Shown piece by piece: positions 33,056 to 47,094 of a DNA stretch of 64,000 nt. Within the stretch, counting starts at the first letter, position 1, and the number at the start of each line of letters is the position of its first letter. The notes under the pieces were generated by a model. That model made no database searches, was not told the origin of the DNA, and was given only the letters and a program-made list of their open reading frames with translations. The translations under genes were made by a program, and so were the position numbers. This DNA is from Apostichopus japonicus (Eukaryota; Echinodermata; Holothuroidea; Aspidochirotida; Stichopodidae), in assembly GCF_037975245.1 (NCBI RefSeq), contig NC_092569.1:9019001-9083000 (forward strand), written 5' to 3'.

Positions 33056-35606
33056 ATGTCTTACGGTCAACCGTTTTGGAGGATCGCTCAACCTCAGTTC
33101 TCTTCTCAATCAGCGAAGAAAGACCTAGCAATTTCTGGATACTATTGTGTTGATTTTCAATATATGCGTGGACAGGAACGTACAGTTACAGCTAGAAGAG
33201 GGCAAAGAAAAAACGAAGGAACAGGTATCCTGCGACCTAAAAGAGTTTTGTATGGCAGGTATATTCAACATCAGTCGTGTGTACAAATACAACCTTAGCA
33301 GGCAAATTGAGAGGTTAGATTTTAACAACGGTGTGACTCAGTGGGGATATATGTATGTCAACATGTGCCGCCATATTCACCTCGTATACCATGTTATGTC
33401 AACTGCTCTTCGCCAGAATCGCATTACAGTGCATTCCAAAATGCAAACTTCGATATGTGCTATCGGAGCTGGACCTGGCAGCGACGTTTTAGGATTGCTC
33501 ATGTTCTTTCGAGAAGCTGGGATCCATTTCCCATTTTCGGAAATAAACCTTCTGGATCGTTGTGTAGCTTGGAACGATTCATGGAGATCGTTGATCGAAA
33601 AGTTACCGAAAGACATGAGTGGTGCCCTCGGAGAATGTAACTACCACCATTTCGATTTCTTTAATGATGAGCTGACGGATAAACTACGTCGAGTTATCAA
33701 TAAAGCCACCTTCGTGACGTTCGTTAAATCGGTATCACCTGTCTCGGCCTGGCTCAGGGGAAAGCAATTCCATTACCGTAAGTTCCCCACGCCATGATTG
33801 TCGAAGTAAACTGCTTATAAGGCACCAGGCTTATCGTGTTTCTAAAGGCGCTGATCCCCTCCCTTTTTCAACCTCCTGCACAAGTATATAGATTATGAGT
33901 TGTAAATAGCACATCCTTCTTTCGTAGACCTGTACAGACTGACCTAATTATAGCCTAAATCATTCCTCAGAATTCACCATTAAACGCCTACCTTTCTTTC
34001 TTATGTGGGAGGTGTGGGGTTGGTGTGGTGTTGAAACTGAACATAACACCCTCTACATGGGAGTCTGCTCCAACGAACCCGCAGTGTCACACTATGAATC
34101 CTCGATTTTAGAATTCTGGATCCGCCTCTTCTGATTTGACATGGATTAAGTTCACCTCCAGGATCATTGCTTGCTCTGAGAGGGTGACTTGCATGATGTT
34201 GATTGGAGTAATGTATATTTTCTGTTATGTGAACCATGTTCGTTTGAAAATAGCCTAAATAATTTGAAATTAACACCGGAGTTTCATTAATTTCTTTTAA
34301 TTATTTTTTTTCAGTTTCCATAGCAAGTTTCGGTTGCATACTTGATTAACTCGAAGTTGTAAACATACTGACAATATTATGCTTTTATTAACAATAACTA
34401 CAGTACCATACATGTTCGAATATTTTGTTTTTGTATTTTGGTCATGTTTGCATGCATTGGACTATGTGCTATACAGGTAAGTTATTCCCTGACGTTTTGT
34501 GAGTTGACTTGGGGTGGGGTTGCAGGGCGAGGACGTTCCCGGTAACACAGTAAAATGGGAGAGACATTGAAAAAGAACTGCAGAAATGATCACCTCCAGC
34601 AAAATGTAAAATAAGTCTATACATCACGTATATTATGTTATTTATTATCAAGGAGCTGTTCTATAACTGACATTACTGATCAGCAAAACGAGACTACAAA
34701 AGCTGTAAGCTTCGATTATACTCGAAAAAATGAAAATCAAGTACTTTTACTGGGAACCTTGTACTCCTAATGGGGACTTTTCACTTGTACTGGTGACCCT
34801 TTATTCATACTGGTGACAGTATACTAGTACTGGGGACCTTGGACTCGTACTGAGACCAACTTGTAGGCTGGGGACCTTGTACGCGTATTGTGGACCTTGT
34901 AATAGTTCTAGGGACCCTGTGCTAATACTGGGTACCTCTAACTAGTGCTGTGAACCTTGTACTGGTACTGGGGACCTTGTACTCGTACTGGGGACCTACT
35001 ATAGTACTGGGGACCTTGTAATCGTATTGGGGACCTTGTAATAGTACTGCAGGGGACCCTGTAATAATACTGGGTACCTTGCACTAGTGCCGTGGAACTT
35101 GTATTAGTACTGGGGACCCTGTAAAAGTACTGATTATTCTAGTACTGGGGACCTTGTACTCGTACTGGAAACAGTGTAATCGTACTGGGAGCCTTGCATT
35201 TTATTACTGGCAACCTTGTAGTATTTGGGACATTATTTATATATTCTGCATGCATTGAGCACAGGTCTATCTCTCTTTTTGTTTTCCAGAGCATCGTAAT
35301 GGGCAACCACCACGTGGGCACTGGCACTCAATCTATAGTATACTACAGTGTATGCAACCTGGGGCAATCGTATTGTACATTGACAAAGGCACCTCACAAG
35401 TTACTGTCAATCGGAAGATCTTAATGGACAGTGCCTTATTACTTGGCTTCCAGGTTCTATATGAGGACAACCTCACTAATTTCAGGATGCCATGTTCATT
35501 TTCCAAAAGTTGCAATAAATTCATAAAATACATGAACTACCGTCCATGCTCTGTCGCAGGACAAAATGACACATTGCTGTTGTGGAAACCAAACAGAAGA
35601 TACTGA
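33056..35606 (+). pseudogene. Methyltransferase-like copy 2, frameshifted
   Basis: Exon 1 is 33056-33777 (722 bp) and exon 2 is 35290-35606, with splice sites as in copies 1 and 3. Exon 1 is exactly 2 bp shorter than the 724 bp of the other copies. The loss falls in GACCTAGCAATTTCTGG near 33127, where copies 1 and 3 have an extra TC. The conserved start therefore leaves frame after about 24 codons. The rest, including the SAM motif, stays open, and a downstream ATG at 33147 could start a shortened protein lacking about 30 residues. Either a recent pseudogene or an N-terminally truncated gene. Confidence 0.8.
34740..35225 (+). repeat. 20-bp minisatellite, short version in copy 2
   Basis: Same monomers as in copy 1 (TTGTACTCGTACTGGGGACC) but only about 0.5 kb and more degenerate, without a regular 117-bp block. 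It occupies the same intronic place before exon 2. Confidence 0.9.
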
Positions 35607-35914
35607 AGAAGACTTCAATGAGGTGTGTGTGGAGGGGGGGGGGGGGAGGGGGATTTCTACTCTAAAATCGTGCCTTATACTAATTATTAGCCAAATCCAG
35701 GAATTTTAATTGGACTACCTGCTGACACCAAAGTTGCCAGACTAGCCTATGGCAAGAGCCCTAATGGTCAGTTTCATTGGAATGATAACTGAGCCCCAAA
35801 GTAATGGACATATACAAGTACGGGATTTTAGTAACCGGCAATGTCGAAAATTCACCAAAAGCCCCCCCCCCCAATAAAAAAAAAACGAATAAGAGAAGTG
35901 TTTAGTTATCTATT

Positions 35915-36885
35915 TGTAAGGGTGTTTGCCACTGAAAATAAATGTTTTTCTTGATCAGAGAACTCTGGGTTTGGTGTGGGGACCAAACACAGAGCAAGAC
36001 ACATAAAAAATAGAAAACTCAACTGGATTGGATCAAAAGAAATTATAATTATGAATAACAAACAATATACAGTACAGATGACCTGGGCCCAGTCAAAGAA
36101 TTAAATAAAACAACTTACAGTAGTGAGGTGCACACCCAAAAGTAAAGTAAATACACTTAATTTATAAAGCTGTTCTGGTGAGTTTGCGTGCTGGTGACAT
36201 CAGGTACAGGTCTTCCACGACATCAGATAGAGTTGAACAGATAAATGGTTTAATGTCTGATCCCAACGAAATAGTGTCCTTTAATTAATAAGCGATAGAG
36301 TCCCAGGCTATCCTCCAGTAAAATAATGTGTATATCCTTTGTGGTAAAATAATGTCAGTTATAACAAATGGTGTCCCGGCCTATCCTTTATGGTAAAATT
36401 ATATCCTCTAAGTAAATAATATTCTTTATAGTAAATAGTGTCCCAGACTGTCAGTAGAATATGACTCCTTCTATAAAATAATAAGGACTACAGTAACTTG
36501 ATTTTGTAAATTAAGATTTAAAACAAACTATCCAGCATTAAAACTATATATATCTTCTCTTTTACAACTGTCTTGATATAATGCTTATGGCCAACTCCCT
36601 GACTCCCTATACCCTCACAAAACTCCTTTGTTCCTATAATATATACAGTATACACAGACCCCATTTCCTGTGAGGGCTAATTTCCAGGAAGAACAAAGAT
36701 AGTTGCTTAGCAACCCAGAAGGAGAAATCTTAATCCCCCTCCTTTTACCACCACAAGCAACATATAAATACACACACTGTACAAATGCATAGCCCTCTGT
36801 ACAATGAGCACTGTACACTAATACTAATAAACAAGTAAAACTATAGTACAAAAGAAAACTTTATGTAAGAGCTGACCATCTTACA
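35915..36885. mobile_element. Insertion of 971 bp, probable solo LTR
   Basis: Copies 1 and 3 lack this block at the matching point of the unit spacer. It begins TGTAAGGGTGTTTGCC and ends ACCATCTTACA (TG...CA, with TGTAAG/CTTACA inverted ends). It is flanked by TATT on both sides (35911-35914, 36886-36889). TG/CA ends with a 4-6 bp duplication are typical of LTRs. The block is AT-rich with repeated GTCCCAGGCTATCC / GTAAAATAATG motifs and has no coding frame. The insertion is secure; the LTR identity is inferred. Confidence 0.6.
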
Positions 36886-38239
36886 TATTTTTGCGAGATG
36901 ATCTAACTGCACCTATTTGTAAATGAAAGAAGAAAAAAACAAAACCCAATAACTTTCATATGCTCGTTAAGCTATCGTAACATTCTTATACTTTTTGTTT
37001 TAATTTTTATAAGCGTATTATATTCAATCTATTGGCATTTTTAGTACTGCAATTCTTCATTGTTATATATCACATATTTTTATTCACCGATCTGATCTGC
37101 CTTTTTACTTTACGTATATAATATAAATGGAGGATTTAATATGCCTACTACTCAAAATATACGAACCCTGAAAACGAATTTGAAAGTTCTTTGGAATGAT
37201 AACTGAGCACGGAAGTAATGGATATATACGTAAGGGATTTTTAGTAACCGGCAATGTCGAAAATTCATTAACATCCCGCCCCCCCCCAAAAAAAAAAATA
37301 AGAGAAGTGTTCAGTTATCTACTTTGTCGAGGTAATCTTATCTAAATGCACCTCATTGTGAAAGAAAAAAAAACAGCCCAAAACCCAATAACTTTCATGT
37401 TCTTTAAGTTATTTTAACATTCTGATATTTCTTTGTTTTAATTTTTATTACAGTATTACATTCAATCTTCTGACATTTGTAATACTGCAATTTCTTCGCA
37501 ATGTTATCTTCTCACATATTTTCATTCACCAATCTGATCTGTTTTATCACTCTATGTAATGTAAATGGAGGATTGAAATATAAGAACCCTGAAATCGCAA
37601 AGAATTTAAATGACGCACTGAAAATCATGAAAATAGTGGGGTGGCGAAATGGCGGAGTGTACGTGAAGTTTTTTTCAATCTCCCTCCGACCCCCTCCCCC
37701 AACACCACATTCACAAGTCATTTACGGTATACTCATTTACCACAACTAATAAATATACTAAGTACATGTTGCAACCGTGTAAGCAAATGCGCAATAATTG
37801 TCAGGAAAATAATGCGATGGTTTTCTATCCATTGAAAGTTGAAACTAGTGTATTTTGTGCACGACTGTAACAAGTATGGCGTTGGTACTACCATGCAAGT
37901 ATTATGCCCCCCCCCCCAAAAAAAAATCACACATTATACACCACATTATGTACAATTTGTTGGAGAGTTCAAATTTCGTTTGAATGGAAATATTTTTACC
38001 AGCATACAGTTATCCTAAATATCTCGGCCCTTCTGTATTCTTACCATTGAACTGTTAAAGGGACTACATGCTGACACCAACGTTGCCAGACTAGTCTATG
38101 ATAGAGGCCCAATGGTCATAAAAAAAAATAACCCAAATTTAAAAGAAGGTGTCAGCCTTTTTTATCAAAATAGTTCAAAACTATTAGCAAACTGTTTATC
38201 CACTAAAGAACCTGTGTAAGAAAATGTGTAAAGTAAGTG

Positions 38240-38313
38240 GGCCTGACGTTTCGATCCTTGCAGGATCTTCTAAGAGGCTGAAGAAGATCCTGCTGAAATC
38301 GAAACGTCAGGCC
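38240..38313. repeat. Short hairpin element in the unit spacer, copy 2
   Basis: Counterpart of 31044-31117. Its arms start GGCCTGACGTTTCGAT and end ATCGAAACGTCAGGCC, with decay in the middle of the right arm (CCTGCTGAAATC). Confidence 0.75.
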
Positions 38314-40217
38314 CGCTTACTTTTACACATTGTATTTTTTGTCTGATAATGCATGCAGATTCTAGGAACATCGCCCACCCCCTCTAAGCTCCCGTGGAGA
38401 AAATAACAACGTACAATAAATTATAATTGCGGAACAAATTGCTGCTTTCGTTGGTTTATTTTTCTGAAAGTTGATCGGCCAACCATTCAAGTATGTATGT
38501 ATGTATGCATTTTAGATCATCCATCATTGGCTTATCAAAGCCGCAAGCTGACCGAAGTCAGTCTTTTAGATTCATATTTAACGTCCATGATTATGAATTG
38601 TCAACAGCTCTGTGACTGGACGACATATATACATTAATCTTGAAGTGACTCAAGTCGGTCTCAACAAAGCCAGTCGGCCTCGAAATCGATCTACAACTTG
38701 TAACATAGTGAATGTACGACTATTGACCAAAATAGTTTGCAAAGCACACTATAGTCGCTTCTGGATATGAGCGTCTGCAGAAGAAAACAAGGAGAACGGA
38801 GGCATGCACACTTCTGCTTAGCGATAACAGCTAGTTAAGAGTTCCCAAAAAATAAAAGTTTACAATCATATAAGAATCAACCAGTTAACCCAGTCCTTCA
38901 AGATCGAACCGTTTTGTCAGTGTCTGGTGTCTGTAACTGAGAGGTATAGTGGCATAGCAAGATAGCAAGGAGTGGTTCAGCAATATAACGGGTCTCCATA
39001 GTACTTCTATAGACGGCCAAATATGACACTGTCACGGCTTCTCTGTTGAGGGCGGACATTTTGCTTGAATTCCCAGTTGGGCTCGTTACAGGGAAATAAT
39101 TCTATCATGTTTTTATTCCGGCTTCAGTAGATATGTGCTTTTTTTTTGTTATTTGTTGATACGTGTCTATGGATCCCAGGCGGCCATACCGGCTGAATTG
39201 GCCTAGTTACGCCACTTTCTGGTGTCTTTCTACATATTTTAGATCATGTACCCTACTATTTGTGGCTAATTGGTCGATTTGGGCCGCTATTTTCCGCAAA
39301 TTTTTCTGATCATGAAGCCACCACTTGCAACCAGACTTGCAACTTGAACCAGCTGGTATAGATCGACAACATTTATTGTAGCCGACTGTGGCCGATATCA
39401 TTTTAAGATATTTCGTGCTGTTTTGTTGACCTCTTACATCTTCTAGGCGCCCTTGCCTCTCCTTCCCACCCCAACTCAAGGGTATGCTACTCAAATATGA
39501 GACTGAACATTCTGTAAAGTTCAACTAAAAAAAACCTTCTTATTTAGGAAAAGTGGCACTATATCTAGGTGAACATGTGATTTTTGTTACCAAAATGGGA
39601 TAGGGGTTGACAGGGTATGTGTTAGGTATGTATAAATATAGAAACTTTGAAAATTCTCACCCAACCCACGCTAGTCATTCCGCCTACCAAAGGCAACGAT
39701 GCAATGTAATTTCCAAATGTCAATCATGAAATACGTCGCTCCTGGTTATTAAAGGCATCCGTACAAAGTATTGGGGAATTCCTTTTGGAAATTCCCTTAC
39801 ATATTGGTTTGTATGATAATTCCATTGTACATATGGTTCGATAAATCAATTAGATAGCACTGATTCGAAGTATCAAATTATAATAACCGGTAATAACAAT
39901 AAATGAAACATCAAACTGTTGCTTCATAGAAGATAAATAGTTGTTCCTATCTGATACAAATGAACTATTGATATCTTATCTGGTCACATACCGTACTCTC
40001 AGCCTATTGACGGTAGCAATCTTTACACACGGCAATGTTGTAGGCATACAAAGTGTTACGTACCGCTGTACTTTTCTTACTATAGCTGCTCCGTTGACCA
40101 ATCTCAACCCCGCGAAAAGAGTTTACTACAACTTTCGCGTGTGTGTAACTGTCAGTGATCGAAAATTCATCACGTTAGTGTGAAAAAGCAATAGAGAAAG
40201 AAAGAGAGACAGTGATC

Positions 40218-42539
40218 ATGTCTTACGGTCAACCGTTTTGGAGGATCGCTCAACCTCAGTTCTTTTCTCAATCAGCGAAGGAAGACCTAGCTCAATTTAT
40301 GGATACTTTTGTATTGATTTTCAATAAATGCGTAGACAGGAACGTACAATTACAGCTAGAAGAGGGCAAAGAAAAAACGAAGGAACAGGTATCCTGCGAC
40401 CTAAAAGAGTTTTGTAGGGCAGGTATATTCAACATCAGCCGTGTGTACAAATACAACTTTAGCAGGCAAATTGATAGGTTAGATTTTAACAACGTTGTGA
40501 CTCAGTGGGGATATATGTATGTCAACATGTGCCGCCATATTCACCTCGTATACCATGTTATGTCAACTGCTCTTCGCCAGAATCGCATTACAGTTCATTC
40601 CAAGAAGAAAACTTCGATATGTGCTATCGGAGCTGGACCTGGCAGCGACGTTTTAGGATTGCTCATGTTCTTTCGAGAAGCTGGGATCCGTTTCCCATTT
40701 TCGAAAATAAACCTTCTGGATCGTTGTGTAGCTTGGAACGATTCATGGAGATCGTTGATCGAAAAGTTACCAAAAGACATGAGTGGTGCCCTCGGAAAAT
40801 GTAACTACCACCATTTCGATTTCTTTAATGATGAGCTGACGGATAAACTACGTCGAGTTATCAATAAAGCCACCTTCGTGACGTTCGTTAAATCGATAAA
40901 CTCTGTCTCGGCCCGGCTCAGGGGAAAGCAATTTTATTACCGTAAGTTCCCCCACGCCATGATTGTCGAAGAAAATTGCATATAAGGCACCAGGCTTATT
41001 GTATTTCTATAGGCGCTGATCCCCTCCCTTCTTTGCAACCTCCTGCACAGGAAGATTTTGAGTTGTAAATAGCACATCCTTCATTCGTAGACCTGTACAG
41101 ACTGACCTAATTATAGCCTAAATCATGCCTAAGACGCCTACCTTTTTGTTTCTAATGTGGGAGGGATGGGATGGGATGGGATGGTGTTGAAACTGAACCC
41201 AAAACCCTCTACATGGGAGTCTGCTTCAACGAACCCGCAGTGTAACACCATGGATCCTCGATCTTCGAATTCTGGGTCCGCCTCTTCTGATTTGACATGG
41301 ATTAAGTTCACCTCCAGGATCATTGCTTGCTCTGGGAGGGTGACTTGCATGATGTTGATTGGGAAAATTTATATTTTCTGTTATGTGAACCATGTTCGTT
41401 TGAAAATAGCCTTAATACTCTGACATTAACACCGGAGTTTCATAAATTTCTTTTAATTAAGTTTTACAGTTTTCATAGCAAGTCGTGGTTGCATACTTGG
41501 TTTACTCGAAGTTGTAAACATACTGACAATATTATGCTCTTATTAACAATAACCACCATACATGTTCGAATATTTTGTTTTTGTATTTTGGTCATGTTTG
41601 CATGCACATGCATTGGACTCAGTGCTATACAGGTAAGTTATTCCTGACGTTTTGTGAGTTGACTCGGGGTGGGGTGCAGGGCGAGGAAGGGTCCGGTAAC
41701 ACAGTAATGGAGAGAAATTGAAAGAGAACTGCAGAAATGATCACCTTCAGCAAAATGAAAAATAAGTCTTTACATCACATATATTATGTAACTTATTATC
41801 AAGGAGCTGTTCTATAACTGACATTACTGATCAGCAAACGAGACTACAAAAGCTGTAAGCATCGATTATACTCGTAAAAATGAAAATCAAGTACTCTTAC
41901 TGGGAACCTTGTACTCCTAATGGGGACTTTTCACTTGTACTGGTGACCCTTTATTCATACTGGTGACAGTATACTAGTACTGGGGACCGGGTACTCGTAC
42001 TGGGACCTACTTGTAGGCTGGGGACCTTGTACGCGTATTGGCGACCTTGTAATAGTACTGGGGACCCTGTACTCGTACTGAGTATATTGTACTAGTACTG
42101 GGGACCTTGTACTCGTACTGGGAGCCTTGTATTTTGTTACTGGGAACCTTGTTGTATTTGGGACATTATATATATAATTTGCATGAATAGAGCACAGGTC
42201 TGTCTCTCTCTTTTTTTCTCAGAGCATCGTTATGGGCAACCACCACGTGGGCACTGGCACTCAATCTATAGTATACTACAGTGTATGCAACCTGGGGCAA
42301 TCGTTTTGTTCATTGACAAAGGCACCTCACAAATGAATGTCAATCGGAATATCTTAATGGACAGTGCCTTATTACTTGGCTTCCAGGTTCTTTATGAGAA
42401 CAACCTCACTGATTTCAGGATGCCATGTTCATTTTCCAAAGGTGGCAAAGAATTCATAAAATACATGAACTACCGTCCATGCTCTGTCGCAGGACAATAT
42501 GACACATTGCTGTTGTGGAAACCAAACAGAAGATACTGA
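40218..42539 (+). CDS. Class I SAM-dependent methyltransferase-like protein, copy 3 (intact)
   Basis: Exon 1 is 40218-40941 (724 bp) and exon 2 is 42223-42539 (317 bp). The phase-1 join gives 346 residues, the same length as copy 1. The SAM motif ICAIGAGPGSDVLGLL is unchanged. Differences from copy 1 are scattered substitutions, including MQ to KK before the motif, WLRG to RLRG, and FIDKGTSQMNVNRN in exon 2. An ATG two codons earlier (40212) is in frame, but MSYGQPF is the start shared by all copies. The intron is only about 1.3 kb because the minisatellite is short. Confidence 0.83.
41890..42155 (+). repeat. 20-bp minisatellite, minimal version in copy 3
   Basis: About 0.26 kb of TTGTACTCGTACTGGGGACC-type monomers at the same intronic position, preceded by the same degenerate leader (GTACTCTTACTGGGAACC) as in the other copies. 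Confidence 0.9.
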
Positions 42540-43420
42540 AGAAGACTACAATGAGGTGTGTTTGTAGGGAGTGGGTGGGGGGGGGGAGGGGTCGATTTCA
42601 ACTTAAAATCGTGCCTTATACTAATTTGCCGAATCCAGGAATTTTAATTGGACTACATGCTGACACTAAAGTTGCCAGACTAGCCTATGACATGAGCCCT
42701 AATGGTCAGTTTCTTTGGAATGATAACTGAACACGAAAGTAATGGACTATATACGTAAGGGGTATTAGTAACAAGAAAGTCGAAAATTCACCAAACGTCC
42801 CCCCCCCCCCCCCAAAAAAAAAAGGAATAAGAGAAGTGTTCAGTTATCTATTTTTGTATTTTGTGAGATGATCTAACTGCACCTCTTTGTAAATGAAAGA
42901 AGAAAAAAACAAAACCCAATAACTTTCATATGTTCGTTGAGTTATCGTAATATTCTTATACTTTTTGTATTAATTTTTATAAGCGTATTACATTCAATCT
43001 ACTGACATTTTTAATGCTGCAATTCTTCATTGTTATCTTATCACATATTTTTATTCACCGATCTGATCTGCCTTATCACTTTACGTTATATAAATGGAGG
43101 ATTTAATAGGCCTACTACTCAAAATATACGAACCCTGAAAACGAATTTGAAAGTTCAAAACTGAATTTGAAAGTTTCTTTGGAATGATAACTGAGCACAG
43201 AAGTAATGGACTATATACGTAAAGGATTTTTAGTAACCGACAATGTCGAAAACTCATCAAAAGCCCCCCCCCCCAAAAAAAAAAAAAGAATAAGAGAAGT
43301 CTTCAGTTATCTACTTTGTCTAGATAATCTAACTGCACCTCTTTGTAAAAGAAAAAAAAAACAGCCCAAAACCCAATAACTTTCATATGTTCGTTTAGTT
43401 TTTTAACATTATCTTTTTAT

Positions 43421-43987
43421 TAATATTACATTCAATCTTCTAACAATTTTAATACTGCAATTTCTTCGCATTGTTATCTGCTCACATATTTTCATTCACC
43501 GATCTGATCTGCCTTATCACTTTACGTAATGTAAATGGAGGATAAAATATACGAACCCTGAAAACGCAAAGAATTTAAATGACGCACTGAAAATCATGAA
43601 GATAGTGGGGTGGCGAAATGGCGGAGTGTACGTGAAGATCTTTTCAATCTCCCTCCGACCCCCCGACCACAAACACCACACTCACAAGTCATTTTCTTTG
43701 TTTTAAATTTGATTAATATTACATTCAATCTTCTAACATTTTTAATACTGCAATTTCTTCGCATTGTTATCTGCTCACATATTTTCATTCACCGATCTGA
43801 TCTGCCTTATCACTTTACGTAATGTAAATGGAGGATAAAAATATACGAACCCTGAAAACGCAAAGAATTTAAATGACGCACTGAAAATCATGAAAATAGT
43901 GGGGTGGCGAAATGGCGGAGTGTATGTGAAGTTCTTTTCAATCTCCCTCCGACCCCCCGACCACAAATTCCACACTCACAAGTCATT
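43421..43987 (+). repeat. Local tandem duplication of spacer, period about 293 bp
   Basis: Two adjacent copies of a block that starts TAATATTACATTCAATCTTC and ends CACTCACAAGTCATT. Each contains GGGGTGGCGAAATGGCGGAG and a C-rich segment. Only copy 3 of the unit has this doubling. Confidence 0.85.
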
Positions 43988-44504
43988 GACGGTATACTCA
44001 TTTACCACAACTAATAAATATACTAAGCACAAGTTACAAATGTAAGCAAATGCGTAATAATTGTCAGGAATATAAAGCGGTGGTTTTCTGTCCATTGAAA
44101 GTTTAAACTAGTGTACCTTGTATACGACTGTAACGGTAACAAGTATGGCGTTGGTACTACCATACAAGTACTGCCCCCCCCCTCGCCCCCAAATCACACA
44201 TTACACACCACATTATGTACTTGTTGATGGATAGTTCAGATTTCCTTTGAATGGAAACATTTTTACCAGCATACAGTAACTCGAAATATTTTGTTCCTTC
44301 TGTTTTATTACAATTGAACTGTTAAAGGGACTACCTGCTGACACCAAAGTTCCGAGACTAGCCTATGACAGAAGCCCAAATGGTCATAACAATATCCCAA
44401 CTTTGAACGAGTTTGTCAACCTGTTTGGAACTTATCGGAACACTGTTGTGTATTTGCAGGATATTACAATAGGTTTGTGACATTATTTATGTCCACATCG
44501 TGAT

Positions 44505-44626
44505 TTCAGGATGCATGTTCCTTCTTCCAAAAACTGCAAAGAATTCATAAAATACATGAACTTCCGACCATGCTCTGTCGCAGGACAAAATGACACATTT
44601 CTGTTGTGGAAACCAAACAGAAGATA
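44505..44626 (+). pseudogene. Fragment of a fourth methyltransferase copy (end of exon 2)
   Basis: Matches the last part of exon 2, from GATTTCAGGATG to AAACCAAACAGAAGATA. One base is missing (GGATGCATG for GGATGCCATG), and the TGA stop is replaced by run-on sequence. It retains the frame for KEFIKYMNFRPCSVAGQNDT. No exon 1 or splice acceptor accompanies it, so it is a dead remnant marking a deletion or rearrangement at the edge of the cluster. Confidence 0.85.
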
Positions 44627-46945
44627 TATATGGTATCATCAACTGATTTCTTGTTATTCCTTACGTTTTCGTCGTTCTTACTTATATGTACGATCAAATT
44701 TAAGCTAAAAAATGCTGGCCCTCGGAGTCTTTATACGATTAAGAGAGAGAGAGAGAGAGACCATGAGCGTGATTCCTACAGACGAGTTATAACTAGCGAC
44801 GCTCAGTCCGGGATGTCACTTTCTCTTTTCTCCTTGTCTGATTCGATGAAGCATCACACAATTGTTATTAAAACAACATACACTTTAAATGTCCCCTACG
44901 AAAAATGCAACAGATATTCAACCGACAATCTTGTATTTGATCATGGTTTTGGTCATATCATTTCATATTCTATTTGTATGATCCGTGTAATTCAATAATG
45001 AGAATTTATAGTGATGAAATTTACATAAGGCAAAAACAAAACCCCGAAATATAATGAGCAATTGACCTTCATATTGGCTGTTCTATGCAGTACTTTCTAC
45101 ACTGACTACTAGTCGCGAACTGACCATTTAATAGCAAATTGCAAAAGATCAATGCGATAACTAGTTCCCCCCCCCCCCCCGCCCTTTATACCACCTAACA
45201 CCACCAAACACCCACATACTTTTTACGTAAGACCACATGGACTCCCTCCAGTACTCTACAGGGCCTTGGAGTCCCTGTAAACAACTATCTTAATCATTTG
45301 TACCCCCGTCCAGTAATAAATGTAGCCAAAGAAATGGCTCCACAATAGATCCGTAGTATGCAAAGCATGGATTCATTGTTAATATTCTTGACATTCCAGT
45401 TACTATGAATAGGAACAGTTCTCCGTACACGTTGCTATGCACCTGCGCACAAATAATCACGGGTTTTATTGGGTGGTATTTCTTATTACAATATGGTAGA
45501 CCTCCCTGTAAACATTGGAACCAGTGAAGTACTGCACAAAGGGAGATATATCACACGATTGTCTGTTCGGATGAATGACTTTGGATACTTATATTGAAGA
45601 GGTACGATATTGAAGAGGTACGATACTACAACCAACATATATTTGTATAAACACACTGATTATATACAAGTGTAATTGTTAGCAGATCTTCCATAAACAG
45701 GCATATAGGCGTATCCTACATAGTGTGCGTGTCAACCAATGGTCAGTACCTTACCTGACTCGATGGGTACTTAGTTTGTGTATCTGCTATTATAATATTT
45801 CATAAGTAGTGCTTAGTAAGTCCATTGTTCGTTTTCTTTGCTTTTTCCTTGCTGCGCAATATACGTGGAGTTCCAAAGGTTGTTTGTAGTTGCATGCGTC
45901 ACATTTTACTTAGAATCGCAAATCTGTCCGTGACAAAAGGGGAACTGTCTATTTAGTATTTCAGTAGGCCTATTTCTCTTTTCAGGATCTTTAAACACAC
46001 AACGATAATAAAAAATATATTGTCGTGGAACTTAATATCAAACAGGAAGCTGCTGTTTTATCTAACAGAGAGGTCAAAGCCATGGCAGGTTTTTGATCGG
46101 ATAGATTTGCCGTGATGAAAAGGAATAAATATCGCAAAGCAATATGTGCAACCTTACCTGTAAAAAAATGAACTAATGCGGCAGTAATTTATTCTGCGAA
46201 CACATTGTTCCATAAAGAGAAAACTAAGTTCAAAAAATTAATATTTGAACTACCGAGTCACGTTCCATTAGGTTTTAATCGATTCTTACAGTATTCGATC
46301 GACACTGTCAGCCTCAGAGCTCATTTGCAATCTTCCAGATAACAGGCTTTTATGATACCAGTAAGGAAAACACTTTGCATGTTTGATTGTAAACTGATCA
46401 AGTTTTCAAATAACATCGAAAAAAATGGGGTCCCTAAACTCTATGGGATATCAACTATAATATACATTTGGTCCGTCTGGTCAAATTTTACGATGTCAAG
46501 AAGAGTGGGGGAGGGGGGGGGGTGGATGAACTGGGGGAACGGATGATGACGGTGGCATGAATAAATAGAGGTATTACTTCTAAACCATTCTATTCTAGAC
46601 CCTGTTCTCAGTGATATTTTATGCTTACTGGTTTAGCGATGACCATTCACTGTATAGTCATACGAGGGCAGCATATATACATGCTCATCCACTAACATAA
46701 AACAACATGGACAGTGTATGCACCGTGGTAAACCAGGTGAATGAAAGGTCAACCAAATTTGGTAAGTAGCACAGTTCATATATATGAATATGCTATAATG
46801 TAGGGCTATATGAAACCTGAACCCTTCCTTATATAATATTGACAATATAATATTTTTCTGATATGTTGAGCTTTAATAATGTATTAGGCCCTTCTGTCAC
46901 ATATACCACATGAGACACATTCAGTTCATCAACACGGACTGGCTT

Positions 46946-47094
<149 letters not shown>

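Larger units (their letters stand above)
31415..38595 (+). repeat. Segmental tandem duplication, copy 2 of the methyltransferase unit
   Basis: The 7.18-kb unit is collinear with copies 1 and 3. It lacks both TIR insertions of copy 1 but has its own 971-bp insertion (35915-36885). Its spacer has partly duplicated blocks (around 35770-35900 and 37170-37310). Confidence 0.9.
38596..44630 (+). repeat. Segmental tandem duplication, copy 3 of the methyltransferase unit (right end rearranged)
   Basis: Collinear with copies 1 and 2 up to about 44400. There the spacer switches to a partial second exon (44505-44626) and the similarity then ends. The unit has the shortest minisatellite and an internal tandem duplication of spacer at 43421-43987. 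Confidence 0.85.
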
